Both the position numbers and the translations under genes were made by a program. A DNA stretch of 64,000 bases. Source: Rufibacter latericius. GTDB lineage: Bacteria > Bacteroidota > Bacteroidia > Cytophagales > Hymenobacteraceae. The stretch lies in assembly GCF_003721515.1 (NCBI RefSeq), contig NZ_RJJD01000005.1, forward strand, positions 335,868-399,867. Reading direction: 5' to 3'. The notes beneath the pieces were generated by a model. The model made no database searches, was not told the origin of the DNA, and was given only the letters and a program-made list of their open reading frames with translations. Position 1 is the first letter of the stretch. Each line of letters starts with the position of its first letter. Positions 18,571 to 27,594 of this stretch are shown piece by piece.

Positions 18571-20160
18571 CTAAAATTCGATGGCCTGGCTTTCGATTTC
18601 CCAGTTGGCCCTGATCTCCCAAACATCCTTTGGAAGGATCACCGGCTCGGGTAATCTTCGATCTTTTAGGCTTCCGTTGTCCCATTTTCCGTTGCCGTTT
18701 TCGTCCACCAGGATCCTGATCTGGTAAGAGGCCGGCGTGAGGTCATCCCACAGAATGGTTTTCTGGTTCACTACTTCCTTCACCACCGCGTTCTGGCGCA
18801 GCAGCTGCACAATAAAGTTTTTCTGGTCGGTTTTCAGAAGCACTTTCAGGCTCCCCGATTCTATTTTGTCGCTAATCTGTACCGTCACCGTATCGTTCCC
18901 GTACGGAGCCCCGATGAACGGCACCACCTTGGTGGTATCCATGAAAACGGTGACTTCTTGTTTACCTGCCGTTGGCATCCTGAGCAGCAATTGAGTGGCA
19001 TCTTGGTTGAAGCGGAGCTGGGTAGTATCTTTCGTGGCGAGGGTGGTAGCCGAATCTACCACCAAGGTAAAGGCCCCTGCCGGGTTCAGGATCTTGGTGG
19101 GTACCTCAAACTGTACCCTGATCTGCTCCCCGGGTTTGATGGTGCTGCCGTTGACCACGGTAAAGCTGTTATTTTTGCGGGGAGCTGCTTTGCCGCTAAG
19201 GCGTACCGCCACGGTATCTACTCTTTGGTTGCTGGCACTGTCCTGCACCTGAACCAGCCATTGCTTTTCCTCCGGAGCTCCCGGGAAAAGGCGCAACGTT
19301 TTACCGTTGTTCGCAATGAGGTACTTAATGTTGGTGCTATTATCCGGTGCGGTGACGATGGCTTGCGTGATACCCTCGTTATATTCTACCTCATACATGT
19401 TCAGGAAACTCCTTTTCGCCACCAAGTTTGGTCGGGTCACATCTTGGGTATGCAGGCTTAGCTGCACTCCTTCTCGGGCGGGACTTACCTTGATAGTGTC
19501 TGTGGTATAGGCGATGTATTCTTTATCACTGTCGTACCGCAGGTTATTGTTGGTTTCGGTTAAGCCATAGATGAAGTAATTGCCTTCCTTGATGTTTCTG
19601 AACGAGAAATTTCCGCTGGAATCTGTACTGGTTACATACAGCGGCCGGCCTTTGGTTACCTGCGAGGTATCGTTCACCGGGTACAATAAGACATTGACTT
19701 CCTTGGGCGGCGTGTTGCTGAACAGCAGACGGGCATTTCCTGATACTCTTCCAGAATCCAGGAAGGAACCTGTACTGAAAGTAATGATTACGTTTTTGGC
19801 CGGATTTTTCTCCGTCACATCTGCCAGGCTATTCCTGAAGTTCAGGCTATAGGTGGTATTCTCTTCCCAAGGTTTAGAGAAGGTCAATTCTATGGTTCCG
19901 TCTTTGACCCTGCTCTTATAGGTATTGTCTGTAAACGGCGCGATGATCAATTGGCGGGTGAGATCTACTGCCTGGATGTTTTCATCAAAGGTCAGGGCAA
20001 TCTCCTCGGGCTTTACATTGGTCTGGCCATTCTTCGGATTACTGGAAACTAATTTAGGAGCGGTTACATCTTTGGCTCCCCCCTCGGGGCTACTGATGCT
20101 GGCGCATCCTTTCAAGAAAAAAGCAATGACAGTTACGGCGTATATGAGCTGTTTTTTCAT
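18571..20160 (-). CDS. Ig-like domain lipoprotein (SbsA/Big_5 type)
   Basis: The 529-aa protein has a lipoprotein signal peptide with lipobox LKGC (C19). The first domain, about residues 30-135, reads VTAPKLVSSNPKNGQTNVKP...ITLxFDENI, the hallmark of SbsA-type bacterial Ig-like domains. A carboxypeptidase-regulatory-like segment follows (SGNFSFRNIKEGNYFIYGL), and the tail (LTPASYQIRILVDENGNGKWD) resembles calcium-type loops of extracellular beta domains. It is probably exposed in the periplasm or on the cell surface. It is separated by a hairpin from the methyltransferase gene upstream of it on the map. A ligand is unknown. Confidence 0.85.
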   Translation of the reverse strand: MKKQLIYAVTVIAFFLKGCASISSPEGGAKDVTAPKLVSSNPKNGQTNVKPEEIALTFDENIQAVDLTRQLIIAPFTDNTYKSRVKDGTIELTFSKPWEENTTYSLNFRNSLADVTEKNPAKNVIITFSTGSFLDSGRVSGNARLLFSNTPPKEVNVLLYPVNDTSQVTKGRPLYVTSTDSSGNFSFRNIKEGNYFIYGLTETNNNLRYDSDKEYIAYTTDTIKVSPAREGVQLSLHTQDVTRPNLVAKRSFLNMYEVEYNEGITQAIVTAPDNSTNIKYLIANNGKTLRLFPGAPEEKQWLVQVQDSASNQRVDTVAVRLSGKAAPRKNNSFTVVNGSTIKPGEQIRVQFEVPTKILNPAGAFTLVVDSATTLATKDTTQLRFNQDATQLLLRMPTAGKQEVTVFMDTTKVVPFIGAPYGNDTVTVQISDKIESGSLKVLLKTDQKNFIVQLLRQNAVVKEVVNQKTILWDDLTPASYQIRILVDENGNGKWDNGSLKDRRLPEPVILPKDVWEIRANWEIESQAIEF

Positions 20161-20178
20161 TTTCGGCTTTAAAATGGA

Positions 20179-20210
20179 AATGACCTTACAGTGTGAACTG
20201 CAAGGTCATT
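20179..20210. terminator. Hairpin between methyltransferase and Ig lipoprotein genes
   Basis: AATGACCTT-a-CAGT and ACTG-c-AAGGTCATT form a near-perfect stem with a 4-nt loop. It sits after the methyltransferase stop on the minus strand and before the lipoprotein ATG. Confidence 0.6.
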
Positions 20211-20227
20211 ATTCTTAGTGTATGGGG

Positions 20228-21115
20228 TTATTTTTTCTGGGCGATGAAGATCTGGCTTGAATAGGAATTATCATTCTTGGCCCCGTGCAGGTTAGACCTG
20301 AAACCGGTGAAGAACGAGTCCAGCATCTTGGTTTGCCCGTGCTTGTACTTCTCGCTCAGGATGCTCACGTAGTAGGAATCCCACTTCATGGGCAGCACTT
20401 CCTTCAAATCCAGTTTATGCTTCCGGAGAAGTTTCTGCATGCTGGCTTTGTTGAAATGGTACAAGTGCCGAGGCACGTCATACGCCGCCCAGTCGGCACC
20501 GTACTTCTTGGCGTCATAGGAATCTGCATTGGGAACGGCTATCACAATGTGCCCGCCTTTTTTGGTGGCGTTCACCAGAGCCTTGAGCGTTTCATTCAGT
20601 TGGTGGATGTGCTCCAGCACGTGCCACAAGGTCACCACCTCAAACGTTTCTTGTCCAATTTCTTCTAAACTGCCTTGAAACAGCGGCTTCCCTATTTTCT
20701 CCTCGGTCTGGTGCCGGGCGGCTTCATTGGGCTCTACCCCTTCTACTTGCCAGCCCTGTTTTTGGCAGGCCTGCAGGAAGTACCCTACGCCACAACCATA
20801 GTCCAGAATCTTGCCTTTGTTTCCTAGTCGGTTCACTAGTTCCACCTTGTTCTTGATGGCCATGGAACGCACCAGCCGGTAGGTTTTATTCAGCAGACCT
20901 TTGCTGGTATCTGAATGCGAGATGTATTCCTCGGAGGCATAATACGGGGCTATGCTTTCCTCGGGCGGACGCGGGTTCGTGAATTTGAGCTGGCAATTGA
21001 GGCACTGCACAATCACGAAACTCTCCTGGCTGACGCTTTTGTCTTGTACTACTAGAAAATTCTTAAACTCTGTTTTGGAACAAATGGGGCAATGGTCTAG
21101 CCGTTCGTAGCTCAT
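20228..21115 (-). CDS. Class I SAM-dependent methyltransferase with N-terminal zinc ribbon
   Basis: The 295-aa protein starts with a CxxC...CxxC knuckle (C9, C12, C38, C41). The Rossmann methyltransferase core follows, with the SAM-binding motif ILDYGCGVG (103-111), an acidic end of strand 2 (VEGVEPN) and VVTLWHVLEHIHQ. This architecture is common in small-molecule, sugar or lipid methyltransferases of surface-polymer pathways, but the substrate is not inferable here. The gene begins one base beyond the mnmG stop, so the two are likely co-transcribed. Confidence 0.88.
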   Translation of the reverse strand: MSYERLDHCPICSKTEFKNFLVVQDKSVSQESFVIVQCLNCQLKFTNPRPPEESIAPYYASEEYISHSDTSKGLLNKTYRLVRSMAIKNKVELVNRLGNKGKILDYGCGVGYFLQACQKQGWQVEGVEPNEAARHQTEEKIGKPLFQGSLEEIGQETFEVVTLWHVLEHIHQLNETLKALVNATKKGGHIVIAVPNADSYDAKKYGADWAAYDVPRHLYHFNKASMQKLLRKHKLDLKEVLPMKWDSYYVSILSEKYKHGQTKMLDSFFTGFRSNLHGAKNDNSYSSQIFIAQKK

Positions 21116-21116
21116 T

Positions 21117-22979
21117 CTATTTTCCTAAATATACCATCAGGATGGAGATATCTGCAGGAGATACGCCACTGATGCGCGATGCTTGTCCTAAGGTTTCTGG
21201 CTGGATTTTGAAAAGCTTCTCGCGGGCCTCGTTCGAGAGTGCCGTGATGGCTTTGTAGTCTAGCCGGTCTTTTATGCGGTAGTTCTCCAGTTCCTCCATT
21301 TTAGAGGCCATCTGGTTTTCTTTGTCAATATAGCTCGCATATTTCAGAAGAATAACCGCCTGCTCCAAGCTATCGGGTAAATATTTGCTCAGGAACAAGT
21401 TCAGGCTTTCCGAGGACTGTATCAAATGTTCCAGTTCCACGTTCGGGCGCTTCAACAAGTTGCCGGCTTTCGCCCGCTCACTTATCGGTGCCGATTCTAA
21501 AGACAGCAGCATGGCATTTACTTCCTCCGGCTCAATTCCTTTCTGCTGTAGATACGTGAGCACTTCTTGGGTCTCTTGTCTCTTCCGATTCACTTTTTGC
21601 AAACGCTCTTCTGAGGCAAGGCCCAATTGGTAGCCTTTTTCAGTTAAGCGAAGATCGGCGTTGTCTTGGCGCAATAAAATTCTGTGCTCCGCACGAGAGG
21701 TGAACATCCGGTACGGTTCGTTTGTACCCTTGTTTACCAAATCATCGATCAAAACACCTATGTAGGCCTCTGATCTTTTCAAGACGAACGGTTCTAAGTT
21801 ATGCACCTTATTATGGGCGTTAATTCCCGCCATAAGGCCCTGGCAGGCCGCTTCCTCGTATCCGGTGGTGCCGTTAATTTGCCCTGCGAAGTAGAGGTTA
21901 TCCACCAACTTCGTCTCCAGTGATAGGTTCAATTGGGTAGGCGGGAAGAAGTCGTATTCAATGGCATACCCAGGGCGGAACATCTTAGCGTTCTCAAATC
22001 CGGGGATCTCGCGCAGCGCTTTCAACTGCACATCTTCAGGCAGTGAGCTGGAGAATCCGTTCACGTAAACTTCCACCGTGCTCCATCCTTCCGGTTCCAC
22101 GAAGATTTGGTGACGGTCGCGTTCGGCGAAACGGTTGATCTTGTCTTCTATGGATGGGCAGTACCGCGGACCTATTCCCTGGATTCTTCCCTGGAACATG
22201 GGCGATTTCTCGAAACCGGTTTTCAGGATATCGTGAACTTTGGTATTGGTATAGGTGATGTAGCAACTCCGCTGATTGGTGAGCGCCGGCGTATCGGTGT
22301 AGGAGAACTTGGATGGATTCTCATCCCCCTTCTGCTCTTCCATAACGTCATAGTTCAGGCTCCGGCCGTCTACGCGTGGAGGCGTTCCGGTTTTCATGCG
22401 GCCGGCTTCAAATCCTAAAGACACCAATTGCTCAGTGATTCCTTTCGCAGATTTCTCGGCGGCTCTGCCGCCACCCAATTTCTTCTCGCCAATATGGATG
22501 ATGCCGTTCAGGAAAGTACCGTTGGTTAACACCACGGCTTTGGCTCTGATGTCAATACCCAGGCTGGTCTTCACTCCTACTGCTTGGCCGTCTTCTACCA
22601 GAATTTCGGAGACCATCTCCTGCCAGAAATCTATATTGGGTGTTTGCTCCAGGGCCATTCTCCATTCCTCGGCGAAACGCATGCGGTCGCTTTGGGCTCG
22701 GGGGCTCCACATGGCTGGGCCTTTAGACAGATTGAGCATCCGGAACTGGATCATGGTTTTATCCGTGATGATTCCGCTCATGCCGCCTAAAGCATCCACT
22801 TCTCTTACGATTTGCCCTTTGGCCACACCGCCCATGGCTGGGTTGCAAGACATTTGGGCAATGGTGTTCATGTTCATGGTTACGAGCAATACCTTCGACC
22901 CCATGGTGGCGGCCGCATGTGCTGCTTCGCATCCGGCATGTCCCGCCCCAACTACTATTACATCATAACTTGTGAACAT
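21117..22979 (-). CDS. mnmG: tRNA uridine-5-carboxymethylaminomethyl modification enzyme MnmG (GidA)
   Basis: This FAD-dependent enzyme works with MnmE to install the cmnm5 group on U34 of certain tRNAs. The N-terminal dinucleotide-binding motif is [10 protein letters not shown] (11-20), followed by the GidA signatures [12 protein letters not shown] and GTPPRVDG. The 620-aa length is normal. The C-terminal helical domain with [19 protein letters not shown] binds MnmE and tRNA. In many bacteria gidA adjoins oriC, and here a perfect parS palindrome lies 17 bp upstream of the start codon. Confidence 0.96.
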   Translation of the reverse strand: MFTSYDVIVVGAGHAGCEAAHAAATMGSKVLLVTMNMNTIAQMSCNPAMGGVAKGQIVREVDALGGMSGIITDKTMIQFRMLNLSKGPAMWSPRAQSDRMRFAEEWRMALEQTPNIDFWQEMVSEILVEDGQAVGVKTSLGIDIRAKAVVLTNGTFLNGIIHIGEKKLGGGRAAEKSAKGITEQLVSLGFEAGRMKTGTPPRVDGRSLNYDVMEEQKGDENPSKFSYTDTPALTNQRSCYITYTNTKVHDILKTGFEKSPMFQGRIQGIGPRYCPSIEDKINRFAERDRHQIFVEPEGWSTVEVYVNGFSSSLPEDVQLKALREIPGFENAKMFRPGYAIEYDFFPPTQLNLSLETKLVDNLYFAGQINGTTGYEEAACQGLMAGINAHNKVHNLEPFVLKRSEAYIGVLIDDLVNKGTNEPYRMFTSRAEHRILLRQDNADLRLTEKGYQLGLASEERLQKVNRKRQETQEVLTYLQQKGIEPEEVNAMLLSLESAPISERAKAGNLLKRPNVELEHLIQSSESLNLFLSKYLPDSLEQAVILLKYASYIDKENQMASKMEELENYRIKDRLDYKAITALSNEAREKLFKIQPETLGQASRISGVSPADISILMVYLGK

Positions 22980-22996
22980 AGTGTGGATTAGTGTGA

Positions 22997-23012
22997 TGTT
23001 TCACGTGAAACA
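22997..23012. other. parS centromere-like site (ParB binding)
   Basis: The palindrome TGTTTCACGTGAAACA matches the 16-bp bacterial chromosomal parS consensus exactly. It lies in the 69-bp gap between mnmG and ybeY, 17 bp before the mnmG start codon. A DnaA-box-like 9-mer (TGTGGATTA, 22982-22990) lies beside it. In other bacteria parS sites cluster close to oriC and nucleate ParB/SMC loading. Confidence 0.88.
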
Positions 23013-23048
23013 TTGTTGATAAGTGAGGAAAACTCTAGAAAGAGGTGT

Positions 23049-23486
23049 TTACAACTTTAGGAGATCTAAACACTCGTTTTCCTTTGTTCGCATTAAAGCC
23101 TTCTTCTCAGGCGTTTTGTCATCGAAACCAAGCAAGTGGAGCAGGCCATGCGCCATTACCCGGTGGAGCTCTTCTTCTGGAGTAATGTTGAAAGACGTAG
23201 CATTGTCCACAATGCGATCAATACTAATGAAAACATCACCTTCAATAACTCCTTCAAAGTCGGAATTATCAAAGGTGATGACATCAGTGAGCGTATCATG
23301 ATCTAAGTATTCTACATTCATCTGATGAAGATATTCATCGGAACAAAAAATGTAGTTCAAAGATTCTAATTCGAAGGAATATTTCGAAATAATTTCTGAA
23401 AGCCACGTTTTGACCTTCTCTTCGTTTTTAACCTCAAATTCTACCTCCTCGGTAAAGAACTCAATGGGTAGTTCCTGCATTCTCAA
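23049..23486 (-). CDS. ybeY: Endoribonuclease YbeY (16S rRNA maturation)
   Basis: This metal-dependent RNase family acts in 16S rRNA 3'-end processing and ribosome quality control. The 145-aa length is normal. The metal-binding motif appears as HGLLHLLGFDD (113-123). Here the third ligand position, usually His, is Asp, a substitution typical of Bacteroidota versions followed by KTPEEK-like residues. The start of ybeY overlaps the end of the upstream ATPase gene by 26 bp, so translation may be coupled. Confidence 0.93.
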   Translation of the reverse strand: MRMQELPIEFFTEEVEFEVKNEEKVKTWLSEIISKYSFELESLNYIFCSDEYLHQMNVEYLDHDTLTDVITFDNSDFEGVIEGDVFISIDRIVDNATSFNITPEEELHRVMAHGLLHLLGFDDKTPEKKALMRTKENECLDLLKL

Positions 23487-23880
23487 TATTGAAGGTTAAA
23501 GAAACGGTGCGGCCGTCGTTGCTGAAAGAAACATCGTCGCAGAGGTTACGCATTAAGAAGATTCCTCTGCCGCCGGGGTTCTCCAGGTTCTCAGGGGCGG
23601 TGGGGTCAGATAAGGTCTCTGGATCAAATCCGTTGCCTTCGTCCTGTACTTCAAACCGCAGTTGGTTGGGCTCTACAAAAAGAGAAAGATAGACGTTCTT
23701 ATCCTTATCAAACTTGTTTCCGTGTCTGATGGCGTTGTTCACAGATTCCGTCACGGCAACCATGATATTACCATAGATGTCATCCTCAATTTGAAATTTC
23801 TCCCGCGAGTTGTCAATAAAGCTCTCCACGATACGGATATTCTCAATGATAGAAGGAATCTGAATTTTTACTTGATTCAT
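23461..23880 (-). CDS. RsbW-like anti-sigma/HATPase_c domain protein
   Basis: The 139-aa protein is a single GHKL ATPase domain. It has the N-box ESVNNAIRHGN (45-55), the G1 box DEGNGFDP (80-87) and the G2 box GGRGIFLM (103-110). This architecture is that of RsbW/SpoIIAB serine kinases that bind sigma factors or anti-anti-sigma proteins. No partner anti-anti-sigma gene is adjacent. It is transcribed with and overlaps ybeY. A TAnnTTTG box (minus-strand TAGATTTG, 23909-23916) lies 28 nt upstream, inside the end of the DUF4175 gene. Confidence 0.87.
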   Translation of the reverse strand: MNQVKIQIPSIIENIRIVESFIDNSREKFQIEDDIYGNIMVAVTESVNNAIRHGNKFDKDKNVYLSLFVEPNQLRFEVQDEGNGFDPETLSDPTAPENLENPGGRGIFLMRNLCDDVSFSNDGRTVSLTFNIENAGTTH

Positions 23881-23908
23881 AATATGTACACTATATCTGA
23901 AATGTCTG

Positions 23909-23916
23909 CAAATCTA
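23909..23916 (-). promoter_or_regulatory. Possible -7 box for the ATPase-ybeY transcript
   Basis: TAGATTTG on the minus strand fits TAnnTTTG, 28 nt before the ATPase ATG and overlapping the last codon region of the DUF4175 gene. A clear TTTG -33 element is not seen, so this is weak. Confidence 0.35.
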
Positions 23917-26900
23917 ATAACCTAATCGCTTAAAATAAGCATCTACTTGCTTTTTATAATAAGGTGTCAAAGCCGGTAGGTTCTGACGGAGCGATTCTGT
24001 CTGCTGTTTCTGCCTTGCCTGGTATTTCTGCAGCGATGGCGGAATGCGGGCGGGCAACTCCTTGGCGGTGTTGGCTTCCCGTTTCTCGTCCAGATCGCGC
24101 TCATTGGCGGCCTTCTCAGCTTGCAGCAGACGCGTCAGAATCTCTTTCTGCCGCATCATGGTCTGCTCCGTAAGACGTTTATTAACGAGATCAGTTTCGG
24201 TTTGTTCCATGAGCTTGCTCAAATTACTGAGTTTCTCCCCTCCTTCCTTGCCCCCGGGCTGGGTGGGCGATGGCGCCAGGTCCTTCATGGCGTTGCGTAA
24301 CATTTCCTGCTGGGCCGCCAAACGGGCCAGTTGCTCTGACAACTGCTGACCACTTTGGCCGCTTTTCTGCAACTGCTGGATCTGCTCATTCAACTGCTGC
24401 TGCATCTGCCCCAGGGCGCCAGGTTGATTCTTGCCGTTCTTGCCTTTGCCCTTCTTCTTGCCTGGTCCTGCTTGTTGCATGGCCATCATGGCCTGCTGCA
24501 TCTGCTGCTGTACATCGCTCAGCATCAGGGCCAGGTTGTTCATGGAGGTCATGGCCAGTTGCTGGTGTTGACCGGTCTTAGGCAGGTTTCGGTCTTTGAT
24601 GGCCTCTGAGCTGTTCTCCATCTCCCCTTCCATAGCACCTACCTCACGGGTCACGAAGGACTGGATCTGCGGCACGCGTTTGGCCAGGGAGAGCAGGCTG
24701 TCTTCAATGATTTTGGCGTCGTCTGAGAGTTTGATCTGCTGCTGGGCCAGGCCAATGAACCGGGGGTCGCTCTGCTGCACGTTGCGGAAATCCTTCATCA
24801 GTTTCTCTTGGTCAAAGGACAGCGTTACCAGGTTCTCCAGGATATCCCGCAAATGGTCCAGGTTCTGCTGGGCTTGTTCCATGTCACCCTCCATTTCCTG
24901 GCTCTGCATCTGCTGCGACATCTGCTTCATCTTCTGGGCCGCCGATTTCTGCTGCTGGCTCGCTTTCTTGTTCTGGCCTTTTTGCATAGACTCCTGGGCA
25001 TTCTCCTGCTCCTGTTCAATCTGCTCCTCCATCTTGTCGGTGTCAGGAATGTCCTCAGGGTTCTCCAGCTGCTCATTCATCTTCTCGGCCTCGTTGAGTT
25101 CTTCCTGCATCTGCTTGAATTCCTCTTGCAGTTGCTTCTGTTCCTGCTGCAGGCCTTGGTCTGGTTTGTTTTTCTGCTCGCCGGTCTTGTTCGCCAAGTC
25201 GTCCTGTTTCTTGGCCAGGTCATCCAGCTTCTGTTGGGCGTTGTCCAGCTTCTGCTCTACCTGTAGTTGCTTGAACATCTCCAGCAGACGATCCAGCTCT
25301 TTCTGCAGGTTATCCTCTTTGTTGTTGAGTTTGTCCAGGAGCGGCTGTATCTGCTCTGGCCGAGGCTGCTTTTGCTCTAGCAGTTTCTCCAGTTGCTCAT
25401 AGAGCTTCTTGGTTTCCTCGTCCAAGAGCTGGTCCATCATCTTCTTGAGCTGATCGCGTTTTTCGGCTAGTTTCTCGTTTTGGGGCGTAAAACGTTCCTG
25501 CTGCTGGTTTAACTGGTCGTTCATCTTTTGGAGTTGGGCCAGTTCTTCCTGCAAGGCTTTCTTCTTATCGGCGAGTTCCTGCAGGGCTTTTTTATCCTGG
25601 TAAGAGAGTTCTTTCTTCAGCTTGGTCTTCTCTTCGTTCTGCTCCAGGGATTTCTTCAGTTCCTCAGCCTTGGTGAGCGAAGACTTCATCTGGGACTGTA
25701 CCTGCTGTGAGTTTTCCTCGATGGATTTCTGCACCTCAGATGGGTCTGGGTACTTGAAGATGAAGGTAGAAGTGCGGGCGCTCTTCGGTTGCGGCACCTG
25801 GTCGTTATCCGTTACCTGCACGAAGTACTCCAGTCTGTCGCCGGGCTGAAGGTTCAGCGGCTTCAGGTTCATCTGCCGGAAGTACGACTGTGTGGCCAAA
25901 GAACCGCTGAACGGAATGGAAACCGCTCTGTAGCCCGTGGCAGCTTTGTTTCCTCTGAGCACGCGGTAATGTAGGGAAAGATTGCTGAAGCCGTAATCAT
26001 CTGAGATGGTCCCTCCTACTACTAAATAAGAGTACAGCACCGAGTCACGGAACTGCTCCAAAGTAATCTCAGGAGTACGGTCTGGGATGACGGTGATCTG
26101 GTGCGAGATCTGCTCTTTGTTCTCTGAGTAGCGGTTCTTCAGGTGCATGCTGTAGCGCTGGCTTTGCATGAACGTCTTACGCACCACGTATTCCTTGTCT
26201 TCAGATTGTGCTTTAACCTTCTGGGCCGGAGCATCAAACTGCAGCCACAGCGAATCTGCGTTGTCTGCGGCAAGGCGCCAAGTCACTTGCGTTCCCTCGG
26301 GGATGGTCAGGTCTCCTGTGTTGTCCAGGATTTCGGCAGGCCGTTTGGTATAGGCAGGGTATCTTAACTGGGCCTTCAACTGCCGAAGCATGGGTCTGGC
26401 TACTACGGTTAAGCGGTTTTCATCTGAATAGAAGCCGGCACCGGTCAACTGGAAATCCACCGACTCCTGCACTTGCTCAAAATCATAGACGTAGGTCTGG
26501 TTCTTCAACTTCTTGAGCGGCATCTGCCGGCCGTCAATGACCAGAAACACTTGCTCCGGTACTGAATTTCCCTCAATGTTTACTTTCAGCTGAAAATCTT
26601 CTCCTTTGAATGCCTGCAAGGAGGAATTCTGGATTTCAAACTGGAAAGGAGCCTTAGGGGCGTAATGCCGCTTGAAATGGATGATGCGCTCCGTTCCTTG
26701 CACAAACAGGGTGGGATAAATAAAGGCCAATACCAATACCAGAGTAAGCGGAAGCAGCAGGTATTTAAAATAAGAGCGGTTCTGGGTGTATTTAATCCGC
26801 TCCGGGAAACGGTAGCCTACCAGTTCTTCAGAGCGCTGTTCCACGCTGGCCGCTACCAGGTCATTGTTCATCGCCACATTCTTTAACTGCAGCAGGTTGA

Positions 26901-27234
26901 GCAGGTGGTCCTGTATCTCGGGGAAATAATGGGAAACTTGCTGGGCAGCTTGTTCATCGGTGAGCAGCTTCTTCAGGTTCGTCAACGCCATAATAGGTGC
27001 CCAGATCCACCTGACAATGGCAAAGGAACTGATGGCAAGAAACGAGAAGAAGAGAAAAGCCCGCACCTCCGGCTGGAAATAGAAGAAGTATTCCAGCACT
27101 GTGATGAGCAGATAAGAAGAAAGCACTAACCCTAGCGTGAGTAAAGCGCCTTTAAAAAGCAGGTTCAGGTAGAATTTGCGCTTGAACGCCTGAAGCTGCT
27201 GTAAAACTGTATCTAAAGAACCGGCAGCCCGCAT
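23914..27234 (-). CDS. DUF4175 family large membrane-anchored coiled-coil protein
   Basis: The 1106-aa protein has membrane segments near the N-terminus (about 24-50, 55-80 and 160-180). A beta-rich extracytoplasmic region follows (about 190-510), then a very long Gln/Glu/Lys-rich coiled coil (about 515-790) and a second Q/M-rich helical part (about 890-1000). Such proteins are common in Bacteroidota and are annotated DUF4175; the function is unknown. Repetitive composition creates several large shadow frames on the plus strand (24.0-25.7 kb), which are not genes. The C-terminus (LTPYYKKQVDAYFKRLGY) is typical of the family. Confidence 0.85.
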   Translation of the reverse strand: MRAAGSLDTVLQQLQAFKRKFYLNLLFKGALLTLGLVLSSYLLITVLEYFFYFQPEVRAFLFFSFLAISSFAIVRWIWAPIMALTNLKKLLTDEQAAQQVSHYFPEIQDHLLNLLQLKNVAMNNDLVAASVEQRSEELVGYRFPERIKYTQNRSYFKYLLLPLTLVLVLAFIYPTLFVQGTERIIHFKRHYAPKAPFQFEIQNSSLQAFKGEDFQLKVNIEGNSVPEQVFLVIDGRQMPLKKLKNQTYVYDFEQVQESVDFQLTGAGFYSDENRLTVVARPMLRQLKAQLRYPAYTKRPAEILDNTGDLTIPEGTQVTWRLAADNADSLWLQFDAPAQKVKAQSEDKEYVVRKTFMQSQRYSMHLKNRYSENKEQISHQITVIPDRTPEITLEQFRDSVLYSYLVVGGTISDDYGFSNLSLHYRVLRGNKAATGYRAVSIPFSGSLATQSYFRQMNLKPLNLQPGDRLEYFVQVTDNDQVPQPKSARTSTFIFKYPDPSEVQKSIEENSQQVQSQMKSSLTKAEELKKSLEQNEEKTKLKKELSYQDKKALQELADKKKALQEELAQLQKMNDQLNQQQERFTPQNEKLAEKRDQLKKMMDQLLDEETKKLYEQLEKLLEQKQPRPEQIQPLLDKLNNKEDNLQKELDRLLEMFKQLQVEQKLDNAQQKLDDLAKKQDDLANKTGEQKNKPDQGLQQEQKQLQEEFKQMQEELNEAEKMNEQLENPEDIPDTDKMEEQIEQEQENAQESMQKGQNKKASQQQKSAAQKMKQMSQQMQSQEMEGDMEQAQQNLDHLRDILENLVTLSFDQEKLMKDFRNVQQSDPRFIGLAQQQIKLSDDAKIIEDSLLSLAKRVPQIQSFVTREVGAMEGEMENSSEAIKDRNLPKTGQHQQLAMTSMNNLALMLSDVQQQMQQAMMAMQQAGPGKKKGKGKNGKNQPGALGQMQQQLNEQIQQLQKSGQSGQQLSEQLARLAAQQEMLRNAMKDLAPSPTQPGGKEGGEKLSNLSKLMEQTETDLVNKRLTEQTMMRQKEILTRLLQAEKAANERDLDEKREANTAKELPARIPPSLQKYQARQKQQTESLRQNLPALTPYYKKQVDAYFKRLGY

Positions 27235-27594
27235 AAGTAAAGGGAGATTAGAGTGGCCTAGAAACGGGAGTAGTCGGAGAAAGAATACCAGTCGTTTCTG
27301 TTTATTATCATACGTGTTTAATCAGCAGAGTATTAACTCTTTTGCTTACTAATTTATTGTTAATTCTTTGATTTGGGAGCATTTTGCAAGCTTTTTAGCC
27401 TGTTTCACATAATTAGGGCTAGAAATGAGCCGAACCGGAAAAATGGTTCTTGCTTCAAGCTGCAAACGTTTGATGTGGACACTTTATAAAAAGGAGTGCC
27501 GATGTCCACACCGGAGTAAAAACAAAGATGCGTTTTTAGCCTGTTTCAAGAGAAACAGACTAAAAACGCATCTGGTAAGTTGAAAGCAGAAAAC
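27235..27594. other. 360-bp non-coding gap with a family A palindrome
   Basis: No gene is seen between the DUF4175 start and the xth stop. The left part is AT-rich and probably carries the DUF4175 promoter. The right part contains the hairpin at 27526-27573. Confidence 0.5.
27526..27573. repeat. Palindromic intergenic element (family A)
   Basis: AGATGCGTTTTTAG (27526-27539) pairs with CTAAAAACGCATCT (27560-27573). After one mismatch CTGTTT pairs with AAACAG, leaving a 6-nt loop, so the arms total 20 bp. It lies 22 bp beyond the xth stop and may double as a terminator. Confidence 0.75.

Noticed and set aside
24044..25710. Several plus-strand frames of 60-268 aa
   Set aside because: They are complements of the Gln/Glu-rich coiled coil of the DUF4175 protein; composition is low-complexity Ser/Cys/Leu, a codon-bias shadow.
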